DNA from: Lineus longissimus
Taxonomy: Eukaryota; Nemertea; Pilidiophora; Heteronemertea; Lineidae
Assembly (NCBI RefSeq): GCF_910592395.1
Contig: NC_088324.1
Location: forward strand, 6,782,953 to 6,846,952
DNA length: 64,000 nucleotides
Reading direction: 5' to 3'
Shown: piece after piece, positions 19,764-33,500 of the stretch
How the letters are laid out: every line of letters begins with the position of its first letter
Numbering within the stretch: the first letter of the stretch is position 1
The notes under the pieces: generated by a model
The model's database searches: none
What the model saw: only the letters and a program-made list of their open reading frames with translations
What the model was told of the DNA's origin: nothing
Translations under genes and position numbers: made by a program

Positions 19764-22700
19764 GTTTTCTTCGTAGCCTGATTGGAAATGCGAGATATGT
19801 TGAATCTCTAGTTTTTGGAAAGGTGCTTCAGTTTAATGATAAGAACGCATCTGCAATTTTACCCCATATAAATTTATTTGAATTGAAAGATATGACTATT
19901 ATGTTTTATATAAGATCTGATCTGATCAAGTCTCCAAAAAATCATTTGATGGGTTTCTATAATGAAAGAAGAAAGATTGACATAGGATATAACGACTGTA
20001 AAGAAGTGTTGATTATTGTTTGGCAAATTAATCAAAATAAAGGTGATCATCAGAACATTGCAGACGCTTCTTATTTTTCTCTCGGCTATTATTCCATTCT
20101 CAGTCGTATAAGTTGGCAGCATTTTGCTGTTACGATTACCAAGTATAAGGATAATAGTCAGCCTCACGTGAAACTTTATAGAAACGGCAACCTCTTAAGA
20201 AGATCAGGTGATAGGCGAAATCAAGCACCGCACTTGGGTGGAACGTTTTCAATTTTGGGTAACTCCATTTCAGTGAGTCAATTGTCGAATTTGAGATTTT
20301 ACCCTTCTGTCATGACAAAACATGATATTTTGAGATACCAAAAAAGAGGTAGGTTTGTCAACTACTAGCTTGCTGGGTAACCTTGGAATCGAATAGGGAG
20401 CCTTACCACATGACATGAACTGACAGCATTAGCTCTAGATTAGTCAGGGTGCTAAAGGCTAATAAATTATTTCTTAGAACATGGAAATGTCGGATGAAGT
20501 TTTTTTCTTCGCTGTTTTCTATAGTCTGGGGAGTGTTCATCAAGATCCAAGGGGGTGCCCGATGATAGCATTTTTCAAAATATGCAAATTAAGCCCGCCA
20601 TAACTGAAATTCCATTCATTTGTTATAACTCGATAAACATGCATCATAACAAAACAAAATTACACCAAGGTTATTTTTAATTGTAAATAAGTGTAAAAAT
20701 AGAGTATAGTTCCAAGGTTATCATGATCTGGCTAGCAGATAAACCCAAAGCTGGTGATTGTATGCATTCAATAAGACTGGGATATGCAAATTGGATGCGG
20801 CCATTAATACAGAAATTTCATTTTTATGCAATATCTCCTGAAGTGTAAATGATAAAATCACAAACTAATTGTCAATACAGAGGTTATCATGGTCTATCAT
20901 TCAAACCAGGCCATTGCTGATGCGATTGTACGCGCTGCATAACATTGAAATATGCAAATTAGATGCTGCCATCACGAAAGTCCATTTTCCGGTAATATCT
21001 CGTTAGCTATCTAGTATGATATCATCAAAGAAGTCTCATGATCTAGGCTATCATGTTCTATCATTCAGCTAATATCATAGCTATTGTGTTTTTAGTGATA
21101 TGCTAGGGGTTATTATAGTTTAGTAATGATGAATCTAGAAGGGTATTCAGTCCCAAGCATCCTATCGGGTAACATGCACAGTTCATTCTGAGACATGATA
21201 GGCCACTCATGATCACTTGCACCAGTTTGAATTGTGAGCGCTTTTGCTTTTGCATCCACATCGGATCATATATAGTATGTATTCTAGGGGTTTGACACCA
21301 TCTGGAATGATGGCTGCATTGTGTCAGTGACCTTTTTCTATGTACTTCCATCTGAAGTTCTCAGGGTTTATTACTAGCAAAAGATGGCGTTAATCTAAAG
21401 GACCATTGGCATTATTAAGGGCAATTATACTAAACTGTCGGCTACCCAGTCACCTCCTATTTTACAGTTTCCAGCAACAAATTGCACAAAAAAGGAAAAA
21501 TTCAAACTCTGACTGAGTTATCGCGCTTTTCCTATGTTGACTCGGATTTGCCGCGAGTTAGCTTTCCACGCATGGACTCTTTCCATGTGGAGCGATGCAC
21601 TAGTAAAGCGTTTCCTGGAGCTAGGATCTACCCATTGACGTCATATTGCTGATATCGATTTTTCCGAACTCACGCTGATGGCGCTTGATTACCTAGCTAT
21701 TGCGACCATAAATGGAAATGTCATTGCGTCTTAATAGCGGGGTGATGTGAACTTGGATCTTGGCGTGCACTCACGTGGCGGGATAGTCTTTCGCGACAGG
21801 ACTTGCGCGTACTGAAAATAACGAATAACGCGTTCTTCTACTATCTTAGAGCTGAAACAAAATTGGAATAGCATCAAACACGTTCAGAATAGCATCAAAC
21901 ACGTTTCTCGTGCTTGATAGTGAGCGACTTCACAGTTTTTTGCAAATGCTTTACTTGTAGATGGACTAAAGAGCACGGTGTGGCAATATGCTCATTGCCA
22001 TGTTCTCTTCTCCATAACTACTTAGAGTCTGATTACTGACATGGTCTTTGAATCCTTCACCGTGTCAGGCAGACATAAAAGTAGTATGCTGTAGCTTGGT
22101 CCTTGATGTAATTAAAGTTAAGGTTCTACACGGCCATTGGTGATTTGACAACGAAATATTTTCCTACTCCAATACAACACTCCACTGTGACCACAACCGG
22201 AAAGGTATGCCTAGGAAGCAGCTGCCCTGTGATGTTGAGGTGCTTTCCTGCTGTTAGTTGTTTATCTACACTGCCCTTCCTTTACTTTGGGATTCCATCT
22301 TCAACGGTGCCGTAGTCAGATCACTTTCCTCAACGTGATCTTCGCCTGGAAGGCCTATGGGCTTATCTAAAAGCTAGACCATGATAAGGTGGGAATTGGC
22401 TCTTATTCGATGACAATGGTCCACATATTTTCTGAAATATTGCCAAAAACCGAATTTTGTTTACGAAGTGGCTATGTACACAGCCGACTGCTGTGTACGC
22501 AGGAACAAGTTGATTGCATGCACAGCAGAGGCGAATTAACATAACCGCGTCATCAATGACGTCAGCTGGAGAAAAAAGGCGGTGGCGGTGGCGGTGGAAG
22601 AATTCCCCGCTTCCCTTCAAGTTGGGGCCAAATTCTCATCCTTTCCCGTCTTCCAAACAGCTCTCTCTGTCGGTATCAGGAGCAACGAAACGTTGCCTTT

Positions 22701-23739
22701 GTAATATGGCACTCTACAACCATCGACAAACAATAAAGAGTCTTTAAAAATGATGGGAAAATTTTACAGCACTTTATTACGCGTATGTCAAGTACAACTG
22801 CAAGCATGGTGAAAAACATGCAAGCAGAAGCCCGGGTTTTTAGATGGCATGTGTGCCATATGACCAAAACAGTTTTCTCCAGCCAGCGAAGTCTGCTGTG
22901 TACTCTAGACAATGTGCGTGCCTGAACATTGTATACACAGCATGTTGTGTATTAAAGAGAAAATGTTGTTCGGATTCACAGCAGGTAGCATAAAATCGGA
23001 GGCGGAGCGTTATAATGTGCCTAATGAATATTAATATAAAACGCTGTGAACATAAACATACTGTCTGTTGCATACACAGCATGCTGTGTACATATCCTCT
23101 TCCTTTTGATTATGGCCGCTCTCATTTGCATAATTTGCATGAATTGCAAAAGTTCAACACATTTAAATGAACAACAACGGGCTTAGAATGTGCAAGGGAT
23201 ATCAGCGGGTAACCTCTGGAATCTTGATGAGCATCGCAGACTATTTGAAAACAGCAAAAAGTAAAAGCTTCCATCATTTCCGCGTCCGACCCCTTGCTCC
23301 CGGACTGTCAGTTCAGTTGGATCGATGTTAACATCAGACGACTGTAGTCGGAGTGAGAGTCGAAAATGATTCTCAGCTTCTGTAATAACTGAGCATCAAT
23401 AGAGAGTGAAACTAACGGTATCAAATTTTGAAAAAGCCATCATCGGTGGACATGGTTTGACCAAATTCATAGGTCAGGAAAAATCTGATATTTTCTGTAA
23501 TACTGGGTCAAGGAAGTTTTGTTAATGCTTCCAACTCTTCCGTAGCATTCTTGTTCAGAAAACAAGTAACAGTGCACGCAGCTTTACTTGAACTAGAAGT
23601 TGTAGGCCATATTCGATCTAAGCTTGATTGTACCAGAGAATGCTTGAGACAATTCATGGCCAGTGAGGCAGACAAGTGTCTCGGGTTCCTTTACGACGTC
23701 AAAGGGACCAGTTGTTGGGTTTACAAAGTATTTGGGTGA
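18875..23739 (+). CDS. Unit B secreted LamG-PAN protein (4 exons, 308 aa)
   Basis: Exons 18,875-18,992, 19,398-19,440, 19,777-20,348 and 23,546-23,739 add to 927 nt with phases 1, 2 and 1, and all introns are GT-AG. The signal peptide is MANLVFTMVALVIISLSYFM... to SPPKG. The mini-exon supplies LLDYKLDGSDPDI, the usual first strand of a LamG/concanavalin-like domain. Exon 3 continues with IGNARYVESLVFGKVLQF and ends KKRG-like before GTAGGT. Exon 4 has four cysteines in PAN/apple spacing (LDCTREC, KCLGFLYDV, TSCWVY) and stops early at VFG. Probably a secreted carbohydrate- or protein-binding protein; ligand unknown. The exon-1 start is chimeric with intron-2 sequence, so its promoter is uncertain. 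Confidence 0.7.
20349..23545 (+). other. Intron 3 of unit B, no gene seen
   Basis: Colinear with intron 3 of A. It has an extra 400-bp stretch (about 22,663-23,070) with further TACACAGC/GCTGTGTA motifs, including one at 22,933-22,950 and the perfect palindrome at 23,073-23,090. The forward interspersed repeat is at about 21,395-21,700. No coding exon is supported. Confidence 0.55.
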
Positions 23740-24550
23740 ATCCCCTCTACAGGTAACTATGCAGCGACGTCAAGCCGATATCAACTACAGGAATTTTGAA
23801 AATCAAAATCACAGTGAGTGGAGCTGCAAAATGATAATATGCTCCTAGGATGTCTGTACGGAAAGCTCAGGTGGAAAGGAGAAAAGGAAATGGGAAAAGC
23901 GCAATGCTGAAAGTGTAAATCGCTCGAAATCTTCGGGTTTTTTGGTCGATGTGTTTGATAACAAGTTAGACCTACTGTAAGAAAGGCAAACTCATGAAGT
24001 AAAGCGCCGACTCGTATAACGCATAAGACGATGATAATGACGCAATAAGACTCAAACAACTTACATTGATGGTTCATCGGAAGACTTTAAAAATCTATAT
24101 CGCAAATGATAACATGGATATTTGTATAAATTTTGACTTTCGCTCTTATAAATTAATGATATGTACCACACAAACACAAACAAAGAGAGCATTGCTGTTA
24201 ATACAATTGAAAGTTATTCCAAATTGTGATCATTGAAATTACAGGTGATAAAGATTGATATCTTTTGTATTGGCCACCCTATATATCTTTTCAAACTCAA
24301 TCTACTTTCCACTCAAGCAAACATTGATTTATTAATAACAAAGACTCAAGAGCAAAAAAAAAATTCTGTTTCTCATAGCGAGAACTCGGTCAATATAATA
24401 TATAGATATTAAACGTATTGACTTCATATAGTTCATATAATGTAATATTACAACGGCGAATTCAAAGCAAAAATGGACATCCCATCGCTAATTTCCAAAT
24501 GGTTCAAGGCATGATGTCGGATTCGACTTGGTACAAGAGTCAGACCGATT
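23740..24550 (+). other. Spacer between units B and C, with putative promoter
   Basis: It carries the shared boundary sequence (GAGTGGAGCTGCAAAATGATAATATG at about 23,815), a reversed CCAAT box (ATTGGCCACC at about 24,269) and an AATATAATATATAG TATA-like stretch near 24,393. No MITE is present at the site occupied in unit A. Confidence 0.5.
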
Positions 24551-27500
24551 ATGACAGTTGATCGGAATCATGGCATAGATTCCAAAAACGTGCTGTTAAT
24601 TGACTTCAACTTTTGTTGGTGTTTGATGGTGGCATCAGTGATGATTTCGTTGTCATACTTTATGTACATTTGTGCAGGTGTGACTGCTGGCTCTCCCCCG
24701 AAGGGTAAGAGAGAGACCACGATATAAGGGCATTGTTGTTCCCAAAAAGTTAGTCAGTGATTTGGCTTTAACTGACGAACATAACGTGAAGTCATAGTAC
24801 ACGCTATATTCTTGACCTAACATGTTTGAACAACTGGCCTCAGCCTAAAACACCGATAATGGGCCAGACGAACATGTGTTAAAACTGAGAGATGAAATGC
24901 TTGTGACCACAAGGGGATGTTCTTAAAATTAAGGTCATTATAGTTTAAGTATTCGCTGCAAGAAACTGTCGTTTATGGGTTCTAATATGATTGTTAGCTC
25001 TTCTGGATTACAAGCTTGATGGATCTGATCCGGATATACGGTTAGTATATCACAGCACTTAACAGTAAGTTTGAATTTTATCGGTCTTTTCGCAAGTTAG
25101 GCCAAACCTTATTAAAGTGTGCATAATGGGTACAAGAGGGTACGTGTTCAAAGCACACACTACCGCAAGGAATATTATGACACGATCAGGACAGATTGTC
25201 CTGTCATACGATAATGTTTAATTCATGTCATTTGAAAATGACATGAGTAAGCCAGAGTTTGAAGAAAGCATTGATGCATTCTGATTTGAATGATCACTTA
25301 ACTTTGAATGGGCCTAGATCAGTAGATGACTGACCAAAACTAAAGCTGACCTGTCCGAAATTACACTTTATTTCCAATCATGACAAATTCAGTACATTCG
25401 GTTTTTGAAAATGTCCTTTTCTAAATCAATTCTCATTACGTTTAAGGTACATTCAGATTTCTGACCATAGGAACAGTAGAAATATAAGGCATCACCTGAA
25501 TCATTATTCTCAAGATGATCAAAATCAATCTCATTGTCCTCATCATCTTCATCTTAAGGAAGGTCATTAGCAATATTTCTGTACTCCCCGTTTTCATTCC
25601 GGATGAGTCCAGCTACCTGAAAGGCACGTGCTGTGGATTAAGAAGGGACGTCATCCCAAGCTCGGCTGTGTAGAATAGATGCAAGGGGTTGACTCATAGA
25701 TGTGCACCGCGCGGGAATGTTATCAAGGAGCACACCAGCTTCTACAATAGGGGTACAGAATTCATCAGCCAAGTGAGGTCTAAACTGATCTAAGAGTAAA
25801 AGATCTAAGAGTAAAAGCCTTGTATTTGGTTCAAATTCACCAATGAATGGAAAAAAGACTTCATCAAGCAAATGTTGGAGTGTGTCATGATTCTCCCACC
25901 CTGACCGTGGTGAAGTGACACGGACATTTTCAGGAATGTTTCCAAGTCCACGAATTTCTCGGATGAAGCCTGGTTCTGTGAACACAATATGGGCTGGCAT
26001 TTTTTCCCCATTAGATCGAATTGTCAACCCAACGGTGCATCCTAATTTAGAATTGCCCCTTGAAGTTTTAACGTCAACATCCCCCTGTCTCGGAGTAGCT
26101 GCCGTATACATGGGCAGAAAGTCCAACTGACAAATGGTTTGATTTATATTGTAAATTGTATGTTGCCTCACTGTGTCCCTGACGTTTCCTTGAAATCGGC
26201 GGACACGCTCATTAGCGTAAGCTTGAATCGAAGTCGTGTTTCTTGTCTTGCGACGAAATACAATACGTTTCCGTTTCATGAAATCGCTGATCCATCCTGG
26301 AGAGCACTGAAAAAGGGACCGTTCCGGTCGGTTCAAAAGGTAGTTGTCTCTATCATCACCTGGAAGATCATCCCACCAGCGGTGAAATTCCAGCTCGGCA
26401 GCATGGACCATATCACCTCTGGAGACGGTGAGGGCAAGACGAGAAATTCGAGAAATCGGTTGTGAGCCTGCTCCTCCACTTGTGGCCGCCATCCGTCGTG
26501 GTCGCTTCTGACCGTCCTACTTTGAGCATTGTTCTCGGCCTGCTCCGTTAACGTTTCCCGATTTGCTATCCATCTTCGCAATGACGTAACTGGCAACCCG
26601 AAGCGTCTGGCATACTCTGCCACATTAAGCAGCCAACCATGTTCAATCGCATGTTCGCAATCGAGGACGCGGGCGCAATCGTGCAGTTAAACTCTAGCTG
26701 TTGTGACGTCTTGGTAGTCTAGAACTAGCAACTTCATCATCCTCATCAGTGTCCATACCAATGGGAGTTGAGAGTATGAACACAAGATACAACAGATATT
26801 TTCGAATTTTCGCATTGGGCATTATCTCCAGCTGGAAAAGCTCTTGTTGGAGATTGACCTCTTAGTTTAATCTTAGGCCTAATGCTGTGTCGCCATCTGT
26901 GATTGTAGTTTGTAACCAAACCCCCTTTTTGTCTTTCTCGCCACTAAACTTGTTGGAGCTCTCCTATTGTTTTTACATTTTAAAGGTGCTAATAAAAGAG
27001 TTAGATTTGTAAAAATAGAAACACGAGGGTTTCTTTCCGTTATTTAGCCGGCAAGTTTCGCCAATTTCGGGCTGGTTCCGTGGTCCCCGAAATTGTGGTG
27101 CCGAAACCCGGGAGAGTAAGAACTTAAGAAGGTTTTGAACACTTGTTTGGCGAAAATGCCGGAGAACGAGGCCGGAGTTCCTGAAGGACGTGATGCGGTC
27201 CGAAAATCACGCTCAGCGGCGAAAGGCTGGGTGACGCGTGCATCCAATGCACTGAAGCGTGCATGTAAGGATGCACGTCAACCGTTTGGGAAGGATGCCG
27301 TAAGTAAAGTGGCAATAGAAAGCTGTATCAATGACTTCGATCGATATTTGGTGTCATTTGAGAAGGGCCAATCGGAAGTTGAAATGACAATCGAAGATGA
27401 GCTTGCACAAGAGCAAGACATTGATCAGGCCTTTGCTTTCATATCTGAGGCAAAGCAGTCTAGGCACGAGGCACAGATTATGTTGGAAGAGATTGTGACC

Positions 27501-30500
27501 CGTATGTCAAAGGGTCCAAAATCGAAAGACAGTAATGACGATTTCGATGACGGGGCAAGTTGTGCCTCGAACAGCTCCATGGCGTCGATGGGAAGGGTAC
27601 GCCTTCCCAAGTTGGAACTGCCAACCTTTTCAGGGGTGATAACGGAATGGCAGTCATTCTGGGACCAATTCACCGCACTTGTCGATGAAAACGAGAGTAT
27701 ACCGGAGATAAGCAAGTTCTCGTACCTCTCTTCGCTGCTCGAAGGTGAGGCTAAGTGTGTGATAAAGGGTCTCCCAGTGACGGAGGAGAACTATCACATC
27801 GCAAGCAAGTTGCTAACGGATCGGTATGGAAGACGTGAAAGGATTATTTTCACACATGTTCAGGCCTTGTTAAATGCGTCTATGCCTGGACACGGACAGG
27901 GTGGAAAGATGGTTGGAAATCGAGTTTCAGCACTTTGGCGGTTGCAGGACGAACTATTGCTACACATTCGCAGCCTCCAAGCCCTCGGTATAGAGGGATC
28001 GGAATATGGTTTCCTACTGACCCCCCTGATTCTGTCACGCTTGCCTAATGACATACGTATGGAGTGGGCACGGGAGAGTGACGGAAGGGAAGCGGATTTG
28101 GAGTTCCTACTAGACTTCATGAAGAGGGAGATAAATCGACGAGAGAGATCGGAAACCTTTAAGGTTTTGACCAAGACTGACAATGTTGGTACCCAGGGAC
28201 ATGGGATTGATGCAACAGCTGACATGGCTGAGGACAAGCAACGTGTGGCGACTGCATCCGCCTTGCAGTCACCTAGTGTAGCCTCACATTCTGGTGGTAA
28301 TTCATGTGGTGTATGTGGGAAAACCCACCAGACTGAGAAATGCTGGGGATTGTTAAACCTCCCAGTTTCAGAGAGACATTCGAAGGTGCAGTCATGTAAG
28401 TTGTGTTTCAGGTGCTTGGGTAAGTCACACTTTGCCAAGGGTTGTATTGCACAATGTTCAAAGTGTAAGGGTCGACACCATGCCATTTTGTGCAATGGTG
28501 GTGGTGGTAGTGGTAAAGTGAACAAGGCTAGGCAAAGTGGTTCACCCTCTGTTAGCAAAACCCAGAGTGGTGATAGTAAGGGGACAGGTAAATCTAGTAG
28601 TAGTGATACTGGGGTCAAGACACCTGAGAAGTCTAAAGGTCAGGATACTGGTACGATGAAAGCTAATATGCATTCTATTTCAGCAGGTAGCAGTGTTAAT
28701 TCAGGTAGTAGGGTGAACACTGTGCTACAGACAGCCAAGGTAAAGATAGTGGGCAGGCAGGGCTGCACTGAGGCAACATTGATGTTTGACAGTGGGTCAG
28801 ACAGGTCATACATCACCTCATCAATGGTAAAGAGAGTGAAACCGGAGTGGGTTGGCACAGAACCCATTTCTTATGCAGCCTTTGGGTGCAACACTCCTAG
28901 TGTGGAACGCCAGTGTAATATATACAATGTGCATTTGAGTGGCAGCCACACAGGTTCAGGTGAGAACATTTCTCTAAATGTCGCCGAGGTACCAGTCATT
29001 TGTAACCTATTGGTGAGGCCCTTGGTCCCGTGCGAACTGCTGAACATTCTCGGCTCTGACATCCAGTTGGCTGACTCAGTCTCAGAGAACAGAGAGATTA
29101 CAGTGGATATCCTCGTCGGTTTAGATCTTTATTGGAAACTCATGAAGCCACAGAGGTTCAGACAGGTTGGTGGGCTGGTTGCTCAGGAGTCGTGTTTTGG
29201 ATGGGTCTTATCAGGTTCGTGGTCAGATTCAGGTGGTGGAGTTCAGTCTGTTCAATCAGGTGCTTGTTCAGTCTCCCCTCAGTTGATGTGCTTGGGGAAT
29301 GTCGGTGACTCTGATCTGCGTAGATTCTGGGACTTGGAGTCCGTTGGGATCTCTCTCACTGAACAGGAAACTTTGAACCCCTTGACACCTTCACACTTCC
29401 TCATTGGTAGGCCCGCTGGATTTCAAGTTGAGATTGCGAAGGATTCTCTCAATAATCCTGAGGTTGTGCTCGCGAAGGATTTGGGTGCTCGAGAAGCAGT
29501 CCGTCAAGCTAGGCTGGATGATTTCTGGAAGGTGTGGAGCGATGACTATTTGAGAAACCTTCCCCCTGTGTCTAAGAAATTTCAGGCTTCTTGCAATGTG
29601 AAGGTTGGATCAGTAGTGTTGATCAGAGAGGATCATGTCCCTCGGATGTCTTGGCCCCTAGCTGTGGTCACTGAGACCTTTCCTGGTAGGGATGGCATTG
29701 TGAGAAGTGTTCGCCTGAAGACTGCCACTGGGTTTCTCACTAGATCTGTTCAGAGATTACATGACCTTGAAATCAGTGCACCCCTGCCTAACCAAGATTC
29801 TGATGCTTCTAATACCAATAATGTTGATTTGAATGAATCCTTCAGTCAGGACCTTGTCGCTGACTTGAGAGGAAATCTTGATACTGATGTTGACACTGAG
29901 GCAGTCTCTGTCGTTGAGACAAGCACAGAGACCCCCTCTAGGCCTAGTTGTGAATCTGATGATAGCGTTGCTGTAGCGAAGACTACTAGAACTGGCCGGG
30001 TCGTTAGACCACGGGATAGATTGGATCTGTGAAGATATGGTATAGTGTAACTATCTGTCTTGAGGTGCGTTGAGTTTCTAAAGGTGACTTTCTGTAAATT
30101 CCGTACTCTTGCTGTTGAACTTGAATTTGTCTGCATTGGTTATCTGTCTGATACACTTTCTTCTACCAGTAATTGTAGGATTTTAGTAGGATGTGCTGAA
30201 TTTGCCACAATATTGGGTATAGGTACAATCAGAGACAGTTTCTATTGGTGAATGTGAAGAATATTTGTGTATTCCATGATAACTGCATGATTATTAGTAT
30301 GTTTCGCCTGTATGTGTTACATGTACAACACAGAATCAGTGATATTGAGGTGTAATTTTGTATTGTGTACAGTGTTTTACTCAGAAGCGCCATTTGAGCA
30401 AGATTTCTTCTGATTGTGATTTGAAATGTTTGATACTGTAAGGTAAACCGTGTACCAGTTGTGCACCCAATTTGGATGTTCCTAGATTTGTATTTGCTGA

Positions 30501-33500
30501 GGAAATTAGAATGTGACATACATGTAGAGACGTGTTTGATAAGGGACACTGTGTGTAACATTTGTAAGTACCCGGATATTTGTGAGTGTATCTGCTTCTA
30601 GGTAATTTGTCTGACTGGGAGAAGTTGTATGCTCATTGGGAGTAGAAGAGTGTGTTAGCTGCTAAGGTCTCTTTACCCCTACATTGTGTTCAAGGGCAGC
30701 TGGTAAGATTTGTGCTAAATTAAGGTTGCCATGTTTGAGTATTGTCAATATTTGCTAAGTGGACAGACATGACCTGTTGGAGTTTACAGTAATTTGTATG
30801 CAGAGATGAATGTTTAGGTAAACTAGGGTTAATTTCTGAATTGGATGTGTGTCTAAGTTGACTACTAATTAGCAACAGTAAGCCTGTGACTATTGGGTTG
30901 TAGTATGTTTCATACTTGTGTAATTTGAGTTGTAGGATTTGTTGACTGTTGGTTGTAATCATACCACTTTTACATGTATGTATGGTAAAGTTAAAATCTT
31001 TAGTGTTTATGATTTCTTGTTTTAAGCACCGCTGGTATTTTGGATTTCTCTCAGATAGCTATGTATAATAGAGAAGCAACTTTGTTCCTTACTGTGAAGG
31101 TGGTTAAAACTAGACCCCTTTGAACCTTTTCTTTCAGTCTAATAATAGTAGCTCTGGGTGTAGACTTTAATGTAGGCATGATTTATTGATTAGTCTTGAG
31201 CTGTTGGGTTTTGGTGCCTTAGTGCGTTTGTCTAATTCTGACGTTGGTTATTTGTTGCTCTTGAGTAATGCTTACATTGAACTCTCACTTGGAAAGTATG
31301 ATTTTCATGTATAGTATAATATTTTCCCTCTAGGTTAAATTGGAGTGATATTGGATCCCTCCAAGGTGGGGAGAATGTTGGAGATTGACCTCTTAGTTTA
31401 ATCTTAGGCCTAATGCTGTGTCGCCATCTGTGATTGTAGTTTGTAACCAAACCCCCTTTTTGTCTTTCTCGCCACTAAACTTGTTGGAGCTCTCCTATTG
31501 TTTTTACATTTTAAAGGTGCTAATAAAAGAGTTAGATTTGTAAAAATAGAAACACGAGGGTTTCTTTCCGTTATTTAGCCGGCAAGTTTCGCCAATTTCG
31601 GGCTGGTTCCGTGGTCCCCGAAAGCTCTGTCCTGAAGCTTATAGGCCTGCATGTACCATAAACCTACCTGTACATATTACATCACGGCAATAATAGAGTT
31701 ACACAAACCACACTCATGGGGACATCAAGCCTGGCTGAAAATTGATTAGGCCAAGTTGACGCTACTGCCTACCCCAGGATCTAATGCTTACCTGATTTCT
31801 CCCATTGTGGGCCTCAAATTGGTTTTGGCTGTAAACTAGGTCGAAGACCGATAAAATCCGAACTTACTGTATATAGTAACTGGCTTCAGGCCACTTCGGG
31901 TCACTTTAGCCCAATGGTAATAGGCAGGTTTCGCACCGTTACGAACTACGAAAACCGAGCACGAAAATCGAAAGAAGACGAAGAAATATTCTCATAGGGG
32001 AGCAAAATCTAAAGTCTTCTCCTGCTTGTTGGCTGGGGAAGCGTAATGTAACGAAGAATTAGACATATTTTTATTATAATAGTGGATTAAAATCAATAGT
32101 CTTCACCAGCCAACAAGCTTAATTAAAAACATCACCTTACAACCGGAAAGCAACTATCACTTACATATTTACCATCCCGTGACCAACTCAATTTTTATCA
32201 TTTTTATCTCGTAGCCTATCTGGAAATGCGAAGTACGTTGAGTCTCTAGTTTTTGGGAAAGTGCTTCAGTTTAATGATAAGCACGCATCTGCAACTCTAC
32301 CTTATATAAATACATTCAAATACAAACAGATTACAATTACCTTTTATATTAGATTCCTTCAGGACAAGCTTGCCCAGAATATGTGGGTAAGTTTCTATAC
32401 TGATGTAGAAAGTATTAGCGTAGGAGATAACCCACAAAAGGAAGTGGAGATTGGTATTTGGCACACGGATACCTCTATCAATGCACAAGACTTTTTTCAC
32501 TTTTCAGTCGGCTATCAATCGATTGTCAGTCGCAAATGTTGGCAGCATTTTGCTGTTACAATTACCAGGAATAAGTCTATTCCTAAGCCCCATGTCAAAC
32601 TTTATAGAAACGGGAACCTCTTGAGAATGACAAAGTATCAACGATATAAAAACGCGCATGTGTGGAGAAAGTATTCATTTTTGGGTAAATTCATTCAAAT
32701 GAATCAAATGTCGAATTTTAGGTTTTACCCAACTATCGTGACAAAACTTGATATTTTAAGGGGGAAAAAAAGAGGTAGGTTGGTAAACTCGTTAATTATC
32801 TGAGCCTGAGGGCTTCACCACGACTTTGAAAACGAGTTTATTATTTTCATATTATGCACTGGTCCGAATAGGAATTTTAGGATATTATTGTGCTGGGAGA
32901 CGTAGTTTTCTTGTGAAAACTTGAATTTATGTTGACATTAGACGACTGTAATTCACCATCCAATCAGTCGTAAATGGGCATCATCAGATACCTACACTAA
33001 TCAAATAAAAAATCAGCATCGGTCGGAATGGTTCAACCAAATTCTTGTGTCAGGAAACATCAGGACAATGGCCAATATTACTGCAGTTCATCAAACGTTA
33101 TCAGCAAGTTGGTATTTCGAGGACGAAATATACTATTGAAATGTTAGTCTACAAATGCAAGTTGTGGCAATATTTAGATTTTTTAGCATGCGAAATGTCC
33201 CCAAACCTCTTCGGCACAAGCAGCTTGTTTTTAAAGGAATGTGTTTATTTTTCTCCTGTTTCTTAACAAACAATACTTCTGAATGTTTTTGACGATCTCT
33301 AAATTTTGTTTGTACTCTTAGTTATAAAAAACACTATTTTCGTAAATGTTCCCCCTCAAAACTTCACCTCATTAACAGGGTAACTGAAGGCAGTGAAGGC
33401 AGTGTTGCTTTGCCGTGATTTGTTAAGCAGAAACCTTGCAAACTACGCCTTTTCTTTCCCACTTTTCTAATTGTTCGAAGCTAACTTAGGAAAAGATGAC

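Larger units (their letters stand above)
26845..31623 (+). mobile_element. BEL/Pao LTR retrotransposon BEL-2, young, internally deleted
   Basis: Two 248-bp LTRs (26,845-27,092 and 31,376-31,623) appear identical by eye. The target duplication is GCTCT (26,840-26,844 and 31,624-31,628). The primer site TGGTGCCGAAACCCGGGA starts at 27,096, and a purine tract (AAGGTGGGGAGAA) ends at 31,375. The single frame encodes Gag, aspartic protease and the integrase C-terminus; reverse transcriptase, RNase H and integrase core are missing. The 4.78-kb length and identical LTRs suggest a recent move using another element's enzymes. Confidence 0.92.
25063..31869 (-). mobile_element. Tigger/pogo-like transposon in unit C, interrupted by BEL-2
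   Basis: The left end is CAGTAAGTTTGAATTTTATC at 25,063 and the right end is the complement ending ACTTACTG at 31,869. The shared terminal repeat core is TTTTATCGGTCTT. TA follows the right end. BEL-2 splits it at 26,845-31,623. It lies in intron 2, with the transposase in antisense to the host gene. Confidence 0.85.

Noticed and set aside
25638-26492. Domesticated Tigger-derived gene
   Set aside because: Each copy has its own frameshifts plus a shared one, and the first catalytic position is changed. Nothing suggests purifying selection on the protein.
27860-28618. Minus-strand 252-aa frame inside BEL-2
   Set aside because: Shadow of the Gag frame; no domain and no start or promoter context.
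30033-31375. Possible envelope gene in BEL-2
   Set aside because: No frame above about 110 codons, no signal or membrane pattern.
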